Both the position numbers and the translations under genes were made by a program. DNA of 64,000 nt, from assembly GCF_002901445.1 (NCBI RefSeq), contig NZ_PPPD01000001.1, positions 3,292,501 through 3,356,500 of the forward strand. The letters are read 5' to 3'. A model generated the notes under the pieces. That model did not search any database, was not told the DNA's origin, and was given only the letters and a program-made list of their open reading frames with translations. Shown piece by piece: positions 11,814-20,124 of this stretch (positions are counted from its first letter, which is position 1; each line of letters begins with the position of its first letter). The DNA is from Deinococcus koreensis (lineage in GTDB: Bacteria > Deinococcota > Deinococci > Deinococcales > Deinococcaceae).

Positions 11814-12770
11814 TCACGGCGCGGGCTTGGCGGCCGCGGCCGCCGCCTGAGGCGTCAGCGACTTGAGGTCGATCAGGAAATTGCCGTCGGCGGGCATCAT
11901 CACGGTCTGGATGGTGGGCGAGAGCTTCTCGGCCACGGTCAGCTGGATCAGCTGGGGGTTCTCGCGCAGCGCCTTGCCGCGCAGGGAGAGCGCCTGGGCC
12001 TCGCCGCCGGCCCTCGCCACGGCCGCCTTCGCCAGCCCCTGGGCCTCGACGACGGCGCGCTTGGCCGAGATGTCGGCCTGCAGCAGCCGGTTGCGCTCGA
12101 CCTCCACCTGCTGTTCGGCGGCCTGCTTCTGTTCGATGGCCTTGGCGATCGAGTCCGGAATCCGCAGCTCGCGCAGCAGCACCGAGTCCAGCGTCAGGTT
12201 GTTGCGCGTGAACACCTGGGTCAGCGCCGCCGTGATGCTCGCCTCGACCTGCTGGCGCTTGGTGCTGATGATGTCGGCGGCGCTGAACTGCCCGATGGCG
12301 TCGCGCACCTTGCTGCGCACCTGGGGCCGGATGACCGTCTCCAGGTAGTTGCGGCCCAGTTCCTTGTGCAGGATGGCGGCCTTGGAGCGGTCGATGCGGA
12401 ACTGCACGGTCACGTCGGCCGTGATGTCCAGGCCCTCCTTGCTGCGCGCCCGGATGGCGCCCTCGGCGTCGCCGGCGCCCGGGGTGTCATGCGCCAGCGT
12501 GACCTGCTGCAGGCGGGCGTCGTAGAGGTTGACCCGGTCGACGAAGGGCACGACGAAGTGGATGCCCTCCTGCAGCACGTCGGGCTTCACGCCGCTGAAG
12601 GCGCTGAACACCACGCCCACGAAGCCGGCCGGAATGACCTTCACGCCCTGGGCGAGCAGCCAGAGCAGCAGGATCACGCCGCCCGCGATATAGGCCAGGC
12701 GGCGCCCCGAGCGGCGAAGTTGGAACTGTGGCATCCGGACGTTGCCGGGTGGTGGCCCCTGTTGTGTCAT
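11814..12770 (-). CDS. SPFH/Band 7 (prohibitin-like) membrane protein
   Basis: Membrane-anchored scaffold of the prohibitin/stomatin class (318 aa). A basic cytosolic start is followed by one helix (AGGVILLLWLLAQGV, about 29-43), then the SPFH domain beginning KVIPAGFVGVVFSAFSG, and a long helical region rich in Ala, Glu and Arg (AEQQVEVERNRLLQADISAK). The order matches prohibitins, which form ring-shaped oligomers and modulate membrane proteases such as FtsH. No partner gene (NfeD or protease) is adjacent. The start has only a weak GGGGG site. Confidence 0.9.
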   Translation of the reverse strand: MTQQGPPPGNVRMPQFQLRRSGRRLAYIAGGVILLLWLLAQGVKVIPAGFVGVVFSAFSGVKPDVLQEGIHFVVPFVDRVNLYDARLQQVTLAHDTPGAGDAEGAIRARSKEGLDITADVTVQFRIDRSKAAILHKELGRNYLETVIRPQVRSKVRDAIGQFSAADIISTKRQQVEASITAALTQVFTRNNLTLDSVLLRELRIPDSIAKAIEQKQAAEQQVEVERNRLLQADISAKRAVVEAQGLAKAAVARAGGEAQALSLRGKALRENPQLIQLTVAEKLSPTIQTVMMPADGNFLIDLKSLTPQAAAAAAKPAP

Positions 12771-12823
12771 GCCCCCAGTACGCGGCCACCCGGCGCGCGG
12801 TTGCAGCCCCCGGCGGCGGGGGG

Positions 12824-13228
12824 TCAGGTGCCCGAGGACTCCACCGTGGGCGGGGTCACGTCGTCCACGTAGACCCAGCGCCCGGACAGCTGGGTAAAGC
12901 GGCTGCGCTCATGCACGCGCAGCGTCTCGCCCCCCGCGACCTTCAGGGTGGCCGTGAACTCGACTTCACGGCCCTGTGCGCGGTGCACGCTCAGGGACTT
13001 GTAGCGGGTGCCGCTGTCCAGGGTCAGCTGTGCGGGCCGGTGCTGGGGGTGCCAGGTGGCCAGGATGAAGGGGGCGTTGCCCAGCGCGTAGGCGCAGTAG
13101 CGGGCCCGCATCAGCGCCTCGGGGGTGGCCGGCGGGCGTGAGCCGTCGTGCGCCGGCCCGCAGCAGTGCGAGTAGCTGCGCCCCGTTCCGCAGGGGCACG
13201 ACTTGAACGGGGGATACGCCAGCGGCAT
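12824..13228 (-). CDS. YchJ-family (UPF0225) SEC-C motif protein
   Basis: 134-aa protein. The N-terminal zinc-binding motif [15 protein letters not shown] (about 12-26) is the SEC-C/YchJ signature. The YchJ core follows: [15 protein letters not shown], a WHPQHRP segment, and a C-terminal strand with [13 protein letters not shown]. Function is unknown in the family; the SEC-C knuckle suggests a protein partner. TAGCTT lies 6 nt before the ATG, so the message is probably leaderless. Confidence 0.88.
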   Translation of the reverse strand: MPLAYPPFKSCPCGTGRSYSHCCGPAHDGSRPPATPEALMRARYCAYALGNAPFILATWHPQHRPAQLTLDSGTRYKSLSVHRAQGREVEFTATLKVAGGETLRVHERSRFTQLSGRWVYVDDVTPPTVESSGT

Positions 13229-13316
13229 GTCGCCAAGCTAACGCACGGAGCCCCCCCGCTGGGGGATTGCCTGCACCGGGTTCAGTCGGCGCGGGGCGTC
13301 GGGGCCGGCCGAACTT

Positions 13317-13322
13317 CATAAT
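13317..13322 (+). promoter_or_regulatory. Leaderless -10 element of the rRNA/tRNA methyltransferase gene
   Basis: CATAAT ends 7 nt before the ATG at 13330, which argues for that ATG rather than the in-frame ATG at 13321 inside the element. Confidence 0.5.
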
Positions 13323-13329
13323 GCGGTCA

Positions 13330-14193
13330 ATGCACCCGCATGACGTCATCACCTCAGCCAGCAATCCGCACGTGAAGCGGCTGGTTCGCCTGCGCTCGCG
13401 GCGAGACCGTGAACGCGAGGGCCTGATCCTGATCGAGGGAGCCCGTGAACTGCGGCGGGCCGCCCTGGCCGGAGTCCGGCTCCAGGCCGTGTACCTGTGC
13501 CCCGAACTGTACAGCCCCGAAGCCCGGCAGGTCGTGCCGGAGCTGCCCGAACCTGTGTCTGGCCCTCTGACCGGTACCGTGACCGCCCTCTCCAGGCCCG
13601 TCTTCGAGAAGGTCAGCGGGCGGGAGAACCCCGACGGCGTGCTGGCCCTCGCGGCGCCGCCCGAGCTGAGTCTGGCCGAGCCTGGCCCGGACGCCGTGGT
13701 GCTGGTGCTGCACGGGCTGGAGAAACCCGGCAACCTGGGCGCCATCCTGCGAACCGCCGACGCGGCCGGCGCCTCGGGCGTGATCGTCCTGGGGCGCGGC
13801 GCCGATCCCTTCGGCCCGAACGTCATCCGGGCCAGTCAGGGCAGCGTGTTCAGCCTGAAGGTGGTGGTCTGGGACGAGCCGGAGGCCCTGGCCTGGCTGC
13901 GGGAGCGCGGCTTCGCCCTGGTGGCCTGCACCCCCGACGCTCCGCGCGTGTACTGGGAGGCCCCCCTGACCGGCCGCGTGGCCCCGCTGCTGGGCGCCGA
14001 GCATCAGGGCCTGCCCGCCGACTGGCGCCAGACGGAACGCAGCGTGCGGATTCCCATGGCCGACACCGCCGGGGCCGACAGCCTGAATGTCGCCACGGCC
14101 GCCGCCCTGATGCTGTACGAATGTGTGCGTCAGCGGCTGGCGGCCGGCGAGGGTCGCCCTGCGCTGGCGGGCGCGCCGGGGGTGTCGCCGTGA
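13330..14193 (+). CDS. TrmH/SpoU-family RNA 2'-O-methyltransferase
   Basis: SAM-dependent ribose methyltransferase (287 aa) of the SPOUT class. An N-terminal substrate-binding domain ([33 protein letters not shown]) precedes the knotted catalytic domain. The three SpoU motifs are visible: [20 protein letters not shown], then [10 protein letters not shown], then [24 protein letters not shown]. The RNA target (23S rRNA or tRNA) cannot be decided. The start at 13330 is set by a leaderless -10. The stop overlaps the next gene's start (GTGA), so the two are coupled. Confidence 0.92.
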   Translation: MHPHDVITSASNPHVKRLVRLRSRRDREREGLILIEGARELRRAALAGVRLQAVYLCPELYSPEARQVVPELPEPVSGPLTGTVTALSRPVFEKVSGRENPDGVLALAAPPELSLAEPGPDAVVLVLHGLEKPGNLGAILRTADAAGASGVIVLGRGADPFGPNVIRASQGSVFSLKVVVWDEPEALAWLRERGFALVACTPDAPRVYWEAPLTGRVAPLLGAEHQGLPADWRQTERSVRIPMADTAGADSLNVATAAALMLYECVRQRLAAGEGRPALAGAPGVSP

Positions 14194-15344
14194 GCATCTA
14201 TTCGCCCGATCCCTACCGCGAGTGGCTGCGGGGCCGGCTCAGCGAGGAGCTGGGGGTGCGCGAGGCCGAACTGACCATCCAGGCGGCCGTGCAGCGCCGG
14301 GGCTGGCCGGCCGTGCGGGCGCTCGGCCCCCGCGACGTGGTTGCCGTGCTGCAGGACGTCTACGAGAAGATGCGCGAGCGGGTCGGCGACGGCCGCGCCG
14401 ACAAATGGCTGGAGGTCACGACCGTCAACCTGGCGCGCTTCGCCGAAACCGTGCCGGTGCCGTCGGCGGGCTCCACCGAGACCGGGCCTCCCAGCCCGCC
14501 CCCCGTGCGCTGGGGCCGGCGGGCCCACGACCTGCCGCTGCTGCTGGCCCGTGCCCACGCCGAGATCGCCGAGCGCAGCCTGGGCGCCATCCGGAGCAGT
14601 GCCGACATGAGCACCCTGGAGCGGGCCGCCGAGTGGGACGTGCAGGCCACGCACGCCGAGGTGCGGCGCTGGGAGACCGAGGATCAGCTCACCCGGATGC
14701 GCTCGGATCACGCGCGGATCGAGGTCGCCGATCAGGTGGCGACTGCCGCCGCCCAGGCCCAGGTGCTGCGCCTGAGCGTCCGCGAGCTGGAGGAAGCGGC
14801 CCGGAGCGGCCAGGCGGTCACGGCCCAGCTGGCCCACGGCCGCCTGATGGCCTCCCAGACCGAGGCGTTCCTGTCGACCTTCACGCCCCTGATCTCCATG
14901 GCCGACGCCGATACCCCCCTGCCCGCCGTGGACACCGATCTGGACAGCGTGCGCTACGCCCTGGGCGTGCCGCTCCACCCCAACGTGCTGCGGGCACGGC
15001 ACACGCTGAACTACGCCCAGTGGCAGGCCGGCCCCAGCGGCGACGCCTCGCCCGGCGTGCTGGCCGCACAGCACGAACTGCACCTCGCCGAGGAGGAGGC
15101 TCGCGAGCAGCTGGAAACCACCCTGGAGGCGGCGCGCAAGCACCAGCGGGCGTACCAGCAACTGGCCCTCAAGGCCACCGGCCTCGAACAGCGGGCGGCC
15201 CGGCTCAGCGCCGCCGGAGGAGACGGGCTCAGCCTCGCGCGCATCCGCCTGGAGTGGCGCCAGACCCGCACGGCGGCGCGGGTGCAGGCCCACCGCTTCA
15301 CCGAGGCCACGCGCTTTCTGGAAGGCCTGATCAGCGAGGGCTGA
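14190..15344 (+). CDS. Hypothetical helical protein with TolC-like coiled-coil pattern
   Basis: 384 aa, GTG start overlapping the preceding stop by four bases. No family recognised with confidence. Residues 1-90 form a compact charged domain ([17 protein letters not shown], then [14 protein letters not shown]); after a Pro-rich linker come about 260 residues of long amphipathic helices rich in Ala, Glu, Gln and Arg. The helix periodicity and the break before [18 protein letters not shown] recall the helical part of TolC-family proteins, but there is no signal peptide and no beta-barrel segment. A cytosolic coiled-coil protein is the safest description. Coupling to an RNA methyltransferase is conserved context only if other Deinococcus genomes show it. 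Confidence 0.75.
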   Translation: MSIYSPDPYREWLRGRLSEELGVREAELTIQAAVQRRGWPAVRALGPRDVVAVLQDVYEKMRERVGDGRADKWLEVTTVNLARFAETVPVPSAGSTETGPPSPPPVRWGRRAHDLPLLLARAHAEIAERSLGAIRSSADMSTLERAAEWDVQATHAEVRRWETEDQLTRMRSDHARIEVADQVATAAAQAQVLRLSVRELEEAARSGQAVTAQLAHGRLMASQTEAFLSTFTPLISMADADTPLPAVDTDLDSVRYALGVPLHPNVLRARHTLNYAQWQAGPSGDASPGVLAAQHELHLAEEEAREQLETTLEAARKHQRAYQQLALKATGLEQRAARLSAAGGDGLSLARIRLEWRQTRTAARVQAHRFTEATRFLEGLISEG

Positions 15345-15384
15345 GGCAGAGCGTGTGTCGGCCGGGCCTGGATTCAGGCGGGAC

Positions 15385-15843
15385 TCAGCTCGCGGCCGGA
15401 TCGGGCGCCGGCACCCTCACGACGCTCAGCATGTAGCGGCCGAGCGCCTGGATGGCCTGGAAGAACCGGTCGAATTCCACCGGCTTGATCACGTAGCTGG
15501 CCGCGAACGCCTGGTAGGAACGCATGATGTCCTCCTCGGCCGCGCTGGTGGTCAGCATGATCACGGGAATGGTCATGAAGTCCGGGTCGCGCTTGAGTTC
15601 GCTGAGCAGCTCCAGCCCGTTCATGCGGGGCATGTTGATGTCCAGCAGGATCACGTCGGGGCGCGGCCGGTCTCCCAGACCGCGAAGGATTTCCAGGGCC
15701 TCGACGCCGTCGTGAGCAATGGTCAGGTTGTTGCAGACGCCCGCCTCGGCGAAGGCTTCCACCGTGAGCAGGATATCGGCCTCACTGTCCTCGACCAGCA
15801 GAATTTCTATCGGGGTGGGAAGGGAAGGAATGGGAAGGGTCAT
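15385..15843 (-). CDS. Single-domain response regulator (Rcp1/CheY-like)
   Basis: 152-aa receiver domain without an output domain. IEILLVEDSEADILLTVEAF provides the acidic pocket, VILLDINMPRMNG the phosphoacceptor Asp, IPVIMLTTSAAEEDI the conserved Thr/Ser, and YVIKPVEFDRFFQAI the invariant Lys. The extended beta4-alpha4 region and length fit the Rcp subfamily that pairs with phytochromes and hybrid kinases. No histidine kinase is adjacent, so it is an orphan. An AAGGA site precedes the ATG by 7 nt. Confidence 0.9.
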   Translation of the reverse strand: MTLPIPSLPTPIEILLVEDSEADILLTVEAFAEAGVCNNLTIAHDGVEALEILRGLGDRPRPDVILLDINMPRMNGLELLSELKRDPDFMTIPVIMLTTSAAEEDIMRSYQAFAASYVIKPVEFDRFFQAIQALGRYMLSVVRVPAPDPAAS

Positions 15844-16035
15844 GGGTGCATCCTTTGGGAAGAGAAGGGCCGGGGGTGTCTTGCCGGCGACCCACCTCAG
15901 CCGTCAGTCTGCGGCCCGGACATGGGCCCAGGGGTCGGCTCCGCTTTACAGAGCCGCTACGCAGCCTTCAGCGTGCCTTGACATTGGGTGGTTCTGGGGG
16001 CCGGTGTGAACGGCCCTCACTGAGCCGGCAGTGGT

Positions 16036-16041
16036 TAAGCT
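16036..16041 (+). promoter_or_regulatory. Leaderless -10 element upstream of a 50-codon ORF
   Basis: TAAGCT, 7 nt before the ATG at 16049. This is the only convincing promoter-like element before the DUF84 gene and points to the small ORF as the first cistron. Confidence 0.45.
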
Positions 16042-16048
16042 GCGTCCT

Positions 16049-16201
16049 ATGGTTCAGCTGAAACGGCAGCGTTCGTCTGTCTCCTGGAGTGTGGGCCGCG
16101 TGGTGTCGGCGGATCTATGCACACGTTCCCGCGCCCTTCGCGATCCGTGGCCGGGTGGCGTGATGGGGCGGCCTGCCGCCGGGGCGCAGGATCCGGCATG
16201 A
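16049..16201 (+). CDS. Putative leaderless small ORF coupled to the DUF84 NTPase gene
   Basis: 50 codons beginning MVQLKRQRSSVSW and ending AGAQDPA, too short for usual gene-calling cut-offs. It starts exactly 7 nt after a TANNNT hexamer, stays open to a TGA, and that TGA overlaps the ATG of the next gene as ATGA. The peptide is basic and Arg-rich with no recognised family. It may be a real microprotein, or a short upstream ORF whose translation delivers ribosomes to the NTPase gene. No homology can be claimed. Confidence 0.45.
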   Translation: MVQLKRQRSSVSWSVGRVVSADLCTRSRALRDPWPGGVMGRPAAGAQDPA

Positions 16202-16770
16202 GCGCGATCGTGGGCAGCACCAGCCCGGCCAAGGTGCGCGCGGTGCAGGCCGTTTTCGGCACCCTCTGGCCAGGGCTGCCGGTGCGGGGGATAGACGCCC
16301 GGAGCGGCGTGCCCGAGCAGCCGATCGGCGTAGCCCAGACGCGGCGCGGCGCCGTGAACCGGGCCCGCGCCGCCCTGCGGGAGCCTGGCGCCACCTGGGC
16401 GCTGGGTCTGGAAGGCGGGGTGCGCTTCTCCAGCCGGGGCGAGGCCTGGCTGTTCGGCGTCGTGGCGGTGGCCCAGGCCCAGAACCAGATTCAGGCCCCC
16501 GTGCAGGGCGGCGGAACACTCCACCACACCCGCTCAGCCGAGCTGCGCCTGCCCGCGCAGGTGGCCGCCCGCATCCGCGCCGGCGAGGAACTGGGGCCGC
16601 TCATGGATGAGCTGCTGGGCACGGTGGAGATCAAGAAGGGGGTCGGCACCGTGGGCGCGTTCACGCGGGGACTGGTCACCCGGCCGCAGGTCTGGCAGCA
16701 GACCGTGGCCCTGGCCCTCGCGCCGCTACTGACTCCGGAGCTGTACCGCTCGGCCGAGCCCCCGTCCTGA
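16198..16770 (+). CDS. DUF84/YjjX-family inosine/xanthosine triphosphatase
   Basis: Predicted house-cleaning NTPase (190 aa) hydrolysing ITP, XTP and related non-canonical nucleotides. It opens MSAIVGSTSPAKVRAVQAVF with the family GSxxPxK loop, followed by VPEQPIGVAQTRRGAVNRA, LGLEGGV and later EIKKGVGTVGAFT. The ATG at 16198 gives the family N-terminus directly; it has only a weak upstream site and overlaps the preceding small ORF (ATGA), so translation may be coupled. The protein is close to the usual 170-190 aa. Confidence 0.87.
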   Translation: MSAIVGSTSPAKVRAVQAVFGTLWPGLPVRGIDARSGVPEQPIGVAQTRRGAVNRARAALREPGATWALGLEGGVRFSSRGEAWLFGVVAVAQAQNQIQAPVQGGGTLHHTRSAELRLPAQVAARIRAGEELGPLMDELLGTVEIKKGVGTVGAFTRGLVTRPQVWQQTVALALAPLLTPELYRSAEPPS

Positions 16771-16847
16771 ACCTCGTTGGGGGACGGGGGCGCCGAGTAT
16801 GACCGTTTGCTTCAGAGGCGTGTGCCAGCGCCCCCCGCCCGCTGACC

Positions 16848-16853
16848 TACCCT
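16848..16853 (+). promoter_or_regulatory. Leaderless -10 element of the GNAT gene
   Basis: TACCCT, 5 nt before the ATG at 16859. Confidence 0.5.
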
Positions 16854-16858
16854 GCCGT

Positions 16859-17173
16859 ATGAGCGATCCCTCCTTCGGGCTGAGCGACAACCCCCAGGCC
16901 CAGCGCTTCGAACTGCAGATCGGCGGGAAGGTGGCGGGCATCGCCGAATACCGGCCGGCGGGGCCCGCCGTCATGTTCACCCACACCGAGATCATGGAAG
17001 GCCACGAGGGACAGGGCCTGGGCTCGCGGCTGGTGGAGTACGCCCTCGGCGAGGTCAGGAAGCGCGGTCAGCAGGTCGTGCCGATGTGCCCGTTCGTGGC
17101 GTCCTACATCCGCGAGCACCGGGAGTTCGTCGATTTGGTTCAGCCCGGACAGCGGGCCGTGTTCGGCCTGTAG
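16859..17173 (+). CDS. Short GNAT-type N-acetyltransferase (YidJ/GtnA-like)
   Basis: 104-aa acetyltransferase-like protein. The acetyl-CoA loop GHEGQGLGSRLVEYALGEVRKRG is the strongest feature, preceded by VMFTHTEIMEG and followed by VVPMCPFVASYIREHREFVDLV. This pattern belongs to the small YjdJ/GNAT group of unknown substrate, in which the fold is minimal (about 95-105 aa). A TANNNT element 5 nt before the ATG marks the start. Confidence 0.88.
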   Translation: MSDPSFGLSDNPQAQRFELQIGGKVAGIAEYRPAGPAVMFTHTEIMEGHEGQGLGSRLVEYALGEVRKRGQQVVPMCPFVASYIREHREFVDLVQPGQRAVFGL

Positions 17174-17196
17174 GGCCACTCCGGGCGGGAGCTTGT

Positions 17197-17202
17197 TAGG
17201 CT
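17197..17202 (+). promoter_or_regulatory. Leaderless -10 element of the metallo-hydrolase gene
   Basis: TAGGCT, 7 nt before the ATG at 17210. Confidence 0.55.
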
Positions 17203-17209
17203 GGGCCGC

Positions 17210-18100
17210 ATGTCGTGGAGTCAGCAGCGTCAGGTCGGGCAGGTCACGGTCACGAGTCTCACGGACGGGCAGTTCCGCCTGGACGGCGGCGCCATGTTCG
17301 GCAGCGTGCCCAAGACCCTCTGGGAGCGCGCCGCGCCGGCCGACGCCCTCAACCGGATCCGCCTGCGGATCAACCCGCTGCTGATCCAGCTCGGCGGCGA
17401 GAACATCCTGGTCGAGAGCGGCTTCTGGGACAGCGGCGGCGAGAAGTTCGAGACGATCTACGCCCTGGAGCGCGACGAGTCGGTCTTCCGTGGCCTGGAG
17501 GGCCTGGGGCTCTCGCCGGAGGACATCCACCTCGTCATCAACACGCACCTGCACTTCGACCACGCCGGGCGCAACGTCACGGCGCTGGGGGAGCCGACCT
17601 TTCCCCACGCCCGCTACGTGGTGCGGGAACGCGAACTCCACGACGCCCGCCACACCCACGAGCGCAGCCGCGCCAGCTACGTGCCCGAGACCTTCGAGCC
17701 CATCGCGGCGGCCGGCCTGTTCGACCTGGTCGACGGGGAACACGAGCTGCGCCCCGGCCTGAGCGTGCTGCCGCTGCCGGGGCACACGCTGGGCCAGCAG
17801 GGCGTGGTGCTGCGCAGCGGAGGACAGACGCTGGTGTACGTGGCCGACCTGATCCCGACCCTAGCCCACGCGCCGCTGCCGTACATCATGGGCTACGACC
17901 TGTATCCGGTCACCACCCTGGAGACCCGCCGGCGCTGGCTGGGGGAGTGGTTCGAGGAAGGCGCCCTGCTGTGTACACCCCACGATCCGGATGCCCCGTT
18001 CGCCCGCCTGCAGCCCGGCCCGAAAGGGGGCCTGGTCGCGGTGCCAGACGTGATCTCTACCCCAGGGCCCGGCGCCCCGGTTGCCGAGCCCGAAGAGTGA
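17210..18100 (+). CDS. MBL-fold metallo-hydrolase
   Basis: 296-aa metallo-beta-lactamase fold enzyme. The zinc motif is [12 protein letters not shown] (HxHxDH), followed by the later metal His in [10 protein letters not shown] and the bridging Asp in YVADLIPT; a further His is in CTPHDP. The region between, rich in charged residues ([16 protein letters not shown]), resembles lactonase-type members. Substrate is not predictable; cytosolic, with no signal peptide. The start is set by a leaderless -10. The MATE gene follows after about 60 nt. Confidence 0.9.
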   Translation: MSWSQQRQVGQVTVTSLTDGQFRLDGGAMFGSVPKTLWERAAPADALNRIRLRINPLLIQLGGENILVESGFWDSGGEKFETIYALERDESVFRGLEGLGLSPEDIHLVINTHLHFDHAGRNVTALGEPTFPHARYVVRERELHDARHTHERSRASYVPETFEPIAAAGLFDLVDGEHELRPGLSVLPLPGHTLGQQGVVLRSGGQTLVYVADLIPTLAHAPLPYIMGYDLYPVTTLETRRRWLGEWFEEGALLCTPHDPDAPFARLQPGPKGGLVAVPDVISTPGPGAPVAEPEE

Positions 18101-18159
18101 AGGAACAAGCCGGGGCCTGGGCCATTGTGCGGAGGCGGCTCCCCTGCGGGCGGGATAAG

Positions 18160-19587
18160 GTGGGCCGGTATGAGTGCCGTCTCCTGCCCGACCAGCCCAG
18201 TTCTGCCCCGCCGTCTGAATCGATCAAGTCCCCGGCGCGCGAGATCGCGTCCATCGCCGTTCCGGTCAGTCTGGAGATAGTCATTCAGCTCGTCCTGACC
18301 TTCATCAACCAGGTGATCGTGGGGACGCTGGGCGCCGTGGCCGTGGCCGCCGTGGGCCTGACCGGCAGCCTCAGCTTCCTGTTCTTCGTCACGCTGGGGG
18401 CGCTGAGCAGCGGCACCAGCATCCTGATCGCCCGCCGCGCGGGAGCCGGCGACCGCGCGGGCGTGAACCAGACCCTGACCGTGACCACCCTGCTCAGCCT
18501 GGGGCTGGGCGGCGTGCTGACGGTGCCCGTCGTGCTGTACTCGGGCCCCATGCTGGCGCTGGCGGGCGGCGCCCCGGACGTGACCGCGCTGGCGACCCCC
18601 TACATGCAGGTCGTGATGCTGGCGCTGGTGCCGGGCATGCTGGGCTGGGTCTTCAGCGGTGCCCTGCGCAGCCTGGGCCACGCCCGCACGCCGCTGGTCG
18701 CCACCATCCTGACCGTGGCGATCGAGAGCGTGCTGGCCTACAGCCTGGTCTTCGGCGTCGGCCCCTTTCCACGGCTCGGCGTGGTCGGGGCGGGCTGGGC
18801 CATCCTGATCGCCAACGTGTTCAAGGCGCTCTACCTGGCCTTCCAGATCTACGGGCCGCGCCGGCTGGCCCGGGTGCAGCTGCCGGCCCGGGGCGGCCTG
18901 CGGGCCATCGCGGCGCCGCTGCTGGGCATCAGCGCGCCGCTGGCCTTCACGGAGTTCGCCTGGAGCCTGGGCGGCTTCCTGTACGCCGCCGTCTTCGCCC
19001 GGGTGGGCACGGCCGCGCTGGCCGCCAGCCAGATCGCCTCGACCCTGGAAGGCATCTTCATCGTGGCCAGTTTCGGGCTGATGAGTTCGGCCACGGTGTT
19101 CATCGGCCGCAGCCTGGGCGCCGGAGACCCGCACGCCGCGCGGGAATGGATCCGCCGGATCACCCGCGTGGGCCTGCTGACCGCCCTGGTGTTCGGGGCC
19201 CTCTACGCGCTCAGCAGCGTGTTCGTGCCGACGCTGTTCCCCCGGGTCGGGGCAGAGGTTCATCAGATCGCCGTGGCCGGCATCCTGATCAGCGCGAGCG
19301 CGCAGGTCTTCAAGGTTCGCAACATGATCGTCGGCGGCGGGGTGTTGCCCAGCGCCGGCGACGGCAAGGGCGTGATCATCGGCGACGTGGTGGGGGCCTT
19401 CGTGGTGGGCCTGCCCCTGGCGATCGTGCTCGGCCTGTACACCCCGCTGGGTGTCTGGGGCGTGTTCCTGGCGCGTGTCCTGGAAGAGATCAGCAAGGTG
19501 ATCATCTTCGACTGGCGCCGCCGCCGGGTCGACTGGGAGCAGTTGGCGCGTGAGCAGTCCGGACAGCCCCTCGCAGCCGCGCACTGA
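18160..19587 (+). CDS. MATE-family multidrug efflux transporter (start region possibly frameshifted)
   Basis: Twelve-helix exporter driven by H+ or Na+ (475 aa from the in-frame GTG). The family opening is [21 protein letters not shown], followed by [20 protein letters not shown], and a second half beginning [22 protein letters not shown] with the MATE internal repeat. The start is unclear: a leaderless-type TAAGGT (18156-18161) points at an ATG at 18170, which is in a different frame. Adding one base to the C run at 18206-18209 would join [13 protein letters not shown] to [13 protein letters not shown] and restore a normal N-terminus. The body of the gene is intact. Confidence 0.88.
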   Translation: MGRYECRLLPDQPSSAPPSESIKSPAREIASIAVPVSLEIVIQLVLTFINQVIVGTLGAVAVAAVGLTGSLSFLFFVTLGALSSGTSILIARRAGAGDRAGVNQTLTVTTLLSLGLGGVLTVPVVLYSGPMLALAGGAPDVTALATPYMQVVMLALVPGMLGWVFSGALRSLGHARTPLVATILTVAIESVLAYSLVFGVGPFPRLGVVGAGWAILIANVFKALYLAFQIYGPRRLARVQLPARGGLRAIAAPLLGISAPLAFTEFAWSLGGFLYAAVFARVGTAALAASQIASTLEGIFIVASFGLMSSATVFIGRSLGAGDPHAAREWIRRITRVGLLTALVFGALYALSSVFVPTLFPRVGAEVHQIAVAGILISASAQVFKVRNMIVGGGVLPSAGDGKGVIIGDVVGAFVVGLPLAIVLGLYTPLGVWGVFLARVLEEISKVIIFDWRRRRVDWEQLAREQSGQPLAAAH

Positions 19588-19786
19588 ACGGGGGATGGGG
19601 CGGTCTGACCAGAAGAACGCCAAGGCGCCTCGAATCGCCCCTTGGTGGTCGGTATCGCCCACCCGATCAATGATGCGGACGATTTCATAACGCCTTCGCT
19701 GAACAACTCGGTCATTGCTGTCTGAGACGCCACCTGCGGTTCCCCCTCTGCTGCGCAGCTCTCCGAGTCCCAGCCTCCCCCACAAA

Positions 19787-19955
19787 CGCCTGATGTGAAA
19801 TGAGAGCAGAGTGCATCGGACACAAAAAAGGAAATTGAGCGTCCAGCACGTAGGCGAGCCATGTTCGCCCCCCTCACCCCAGCCCTCTCCCGCTAGGGGA
19901 GAGGGACCAAAAAAGGGCGTCCCAGTCGCCTCGCTTCTCATTTCACATCAGGCGT
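19787..19955. mobile_element. MITE-like element with 20-bp terminal inverted repeats and 5-bp target duplication
   Basis: Bases 19787-19806 and 19936-19955 are perfect 20-bp inverted repeats (outer end ACGCCTGATG). The five bases outside each end are identical, CACAA at 19782-19786 and 19956-19960, as expected of a target-site duplication. The 169-bp element has no coding capacity for a transposase and so would be a non-autonomous miniature element. Its interior carries a hairpin at 19883-19905 (9-bp stem) within a GC-rich sequence that recurs at 9213-9234. The parent transposase family cannot be named. Confidence 0.72.
19883..19905. repeat. Internal hairpin of the MITE-like element
   Basis: CCCTCTCCC at 19883-19891 pairs with GGGAGAGGG at 19897-19905 around a 5-nt loop. 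The left arm and 14 bases before it match the copy at 9213-9234 on the other strand. Confidence 0.6.
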
Positions 19956-20124
19956 CACAAGGCGAGAGGAGCCCGAAACCTCGTGGTCATCGCCTTTGGA
20001 AAGATACTCAGCCAAAACCGTCCGGACGATTGACCCGATCCAGGTGGACGACAGATGGACGCCGTGTCCATCGTGGTCGACGGCCCTGGGTGTGCAACGG
20101 GTCATCGCCTTCGATGCCACAGGC

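Larger units (their letters stand above)
19588..20124. other. Intergenic region holding a MITE-like element
   Basis: A 537-bp gap. It contains a bulged hairpin (CCAAGGCG near 19620 with CGCCCCTTGG downstream) that may end the MATE transcript, and the MITE-like element at 19787-19955. The rest has short open frames on both strands, none with a recognisable product. Confidence 0.6.

Noticed and set aside
17893..19941. 682-codon open frame on the minus strand
   Set aside because: Antisense to the MATE gene and the MITE; His/Gln/Gly-rich with no family features.
19938..20120. 60-codon frame next to the MITE as a possible transposase remnant
   Set aside because: No transposase motif could be identified and it lacks a start signal.
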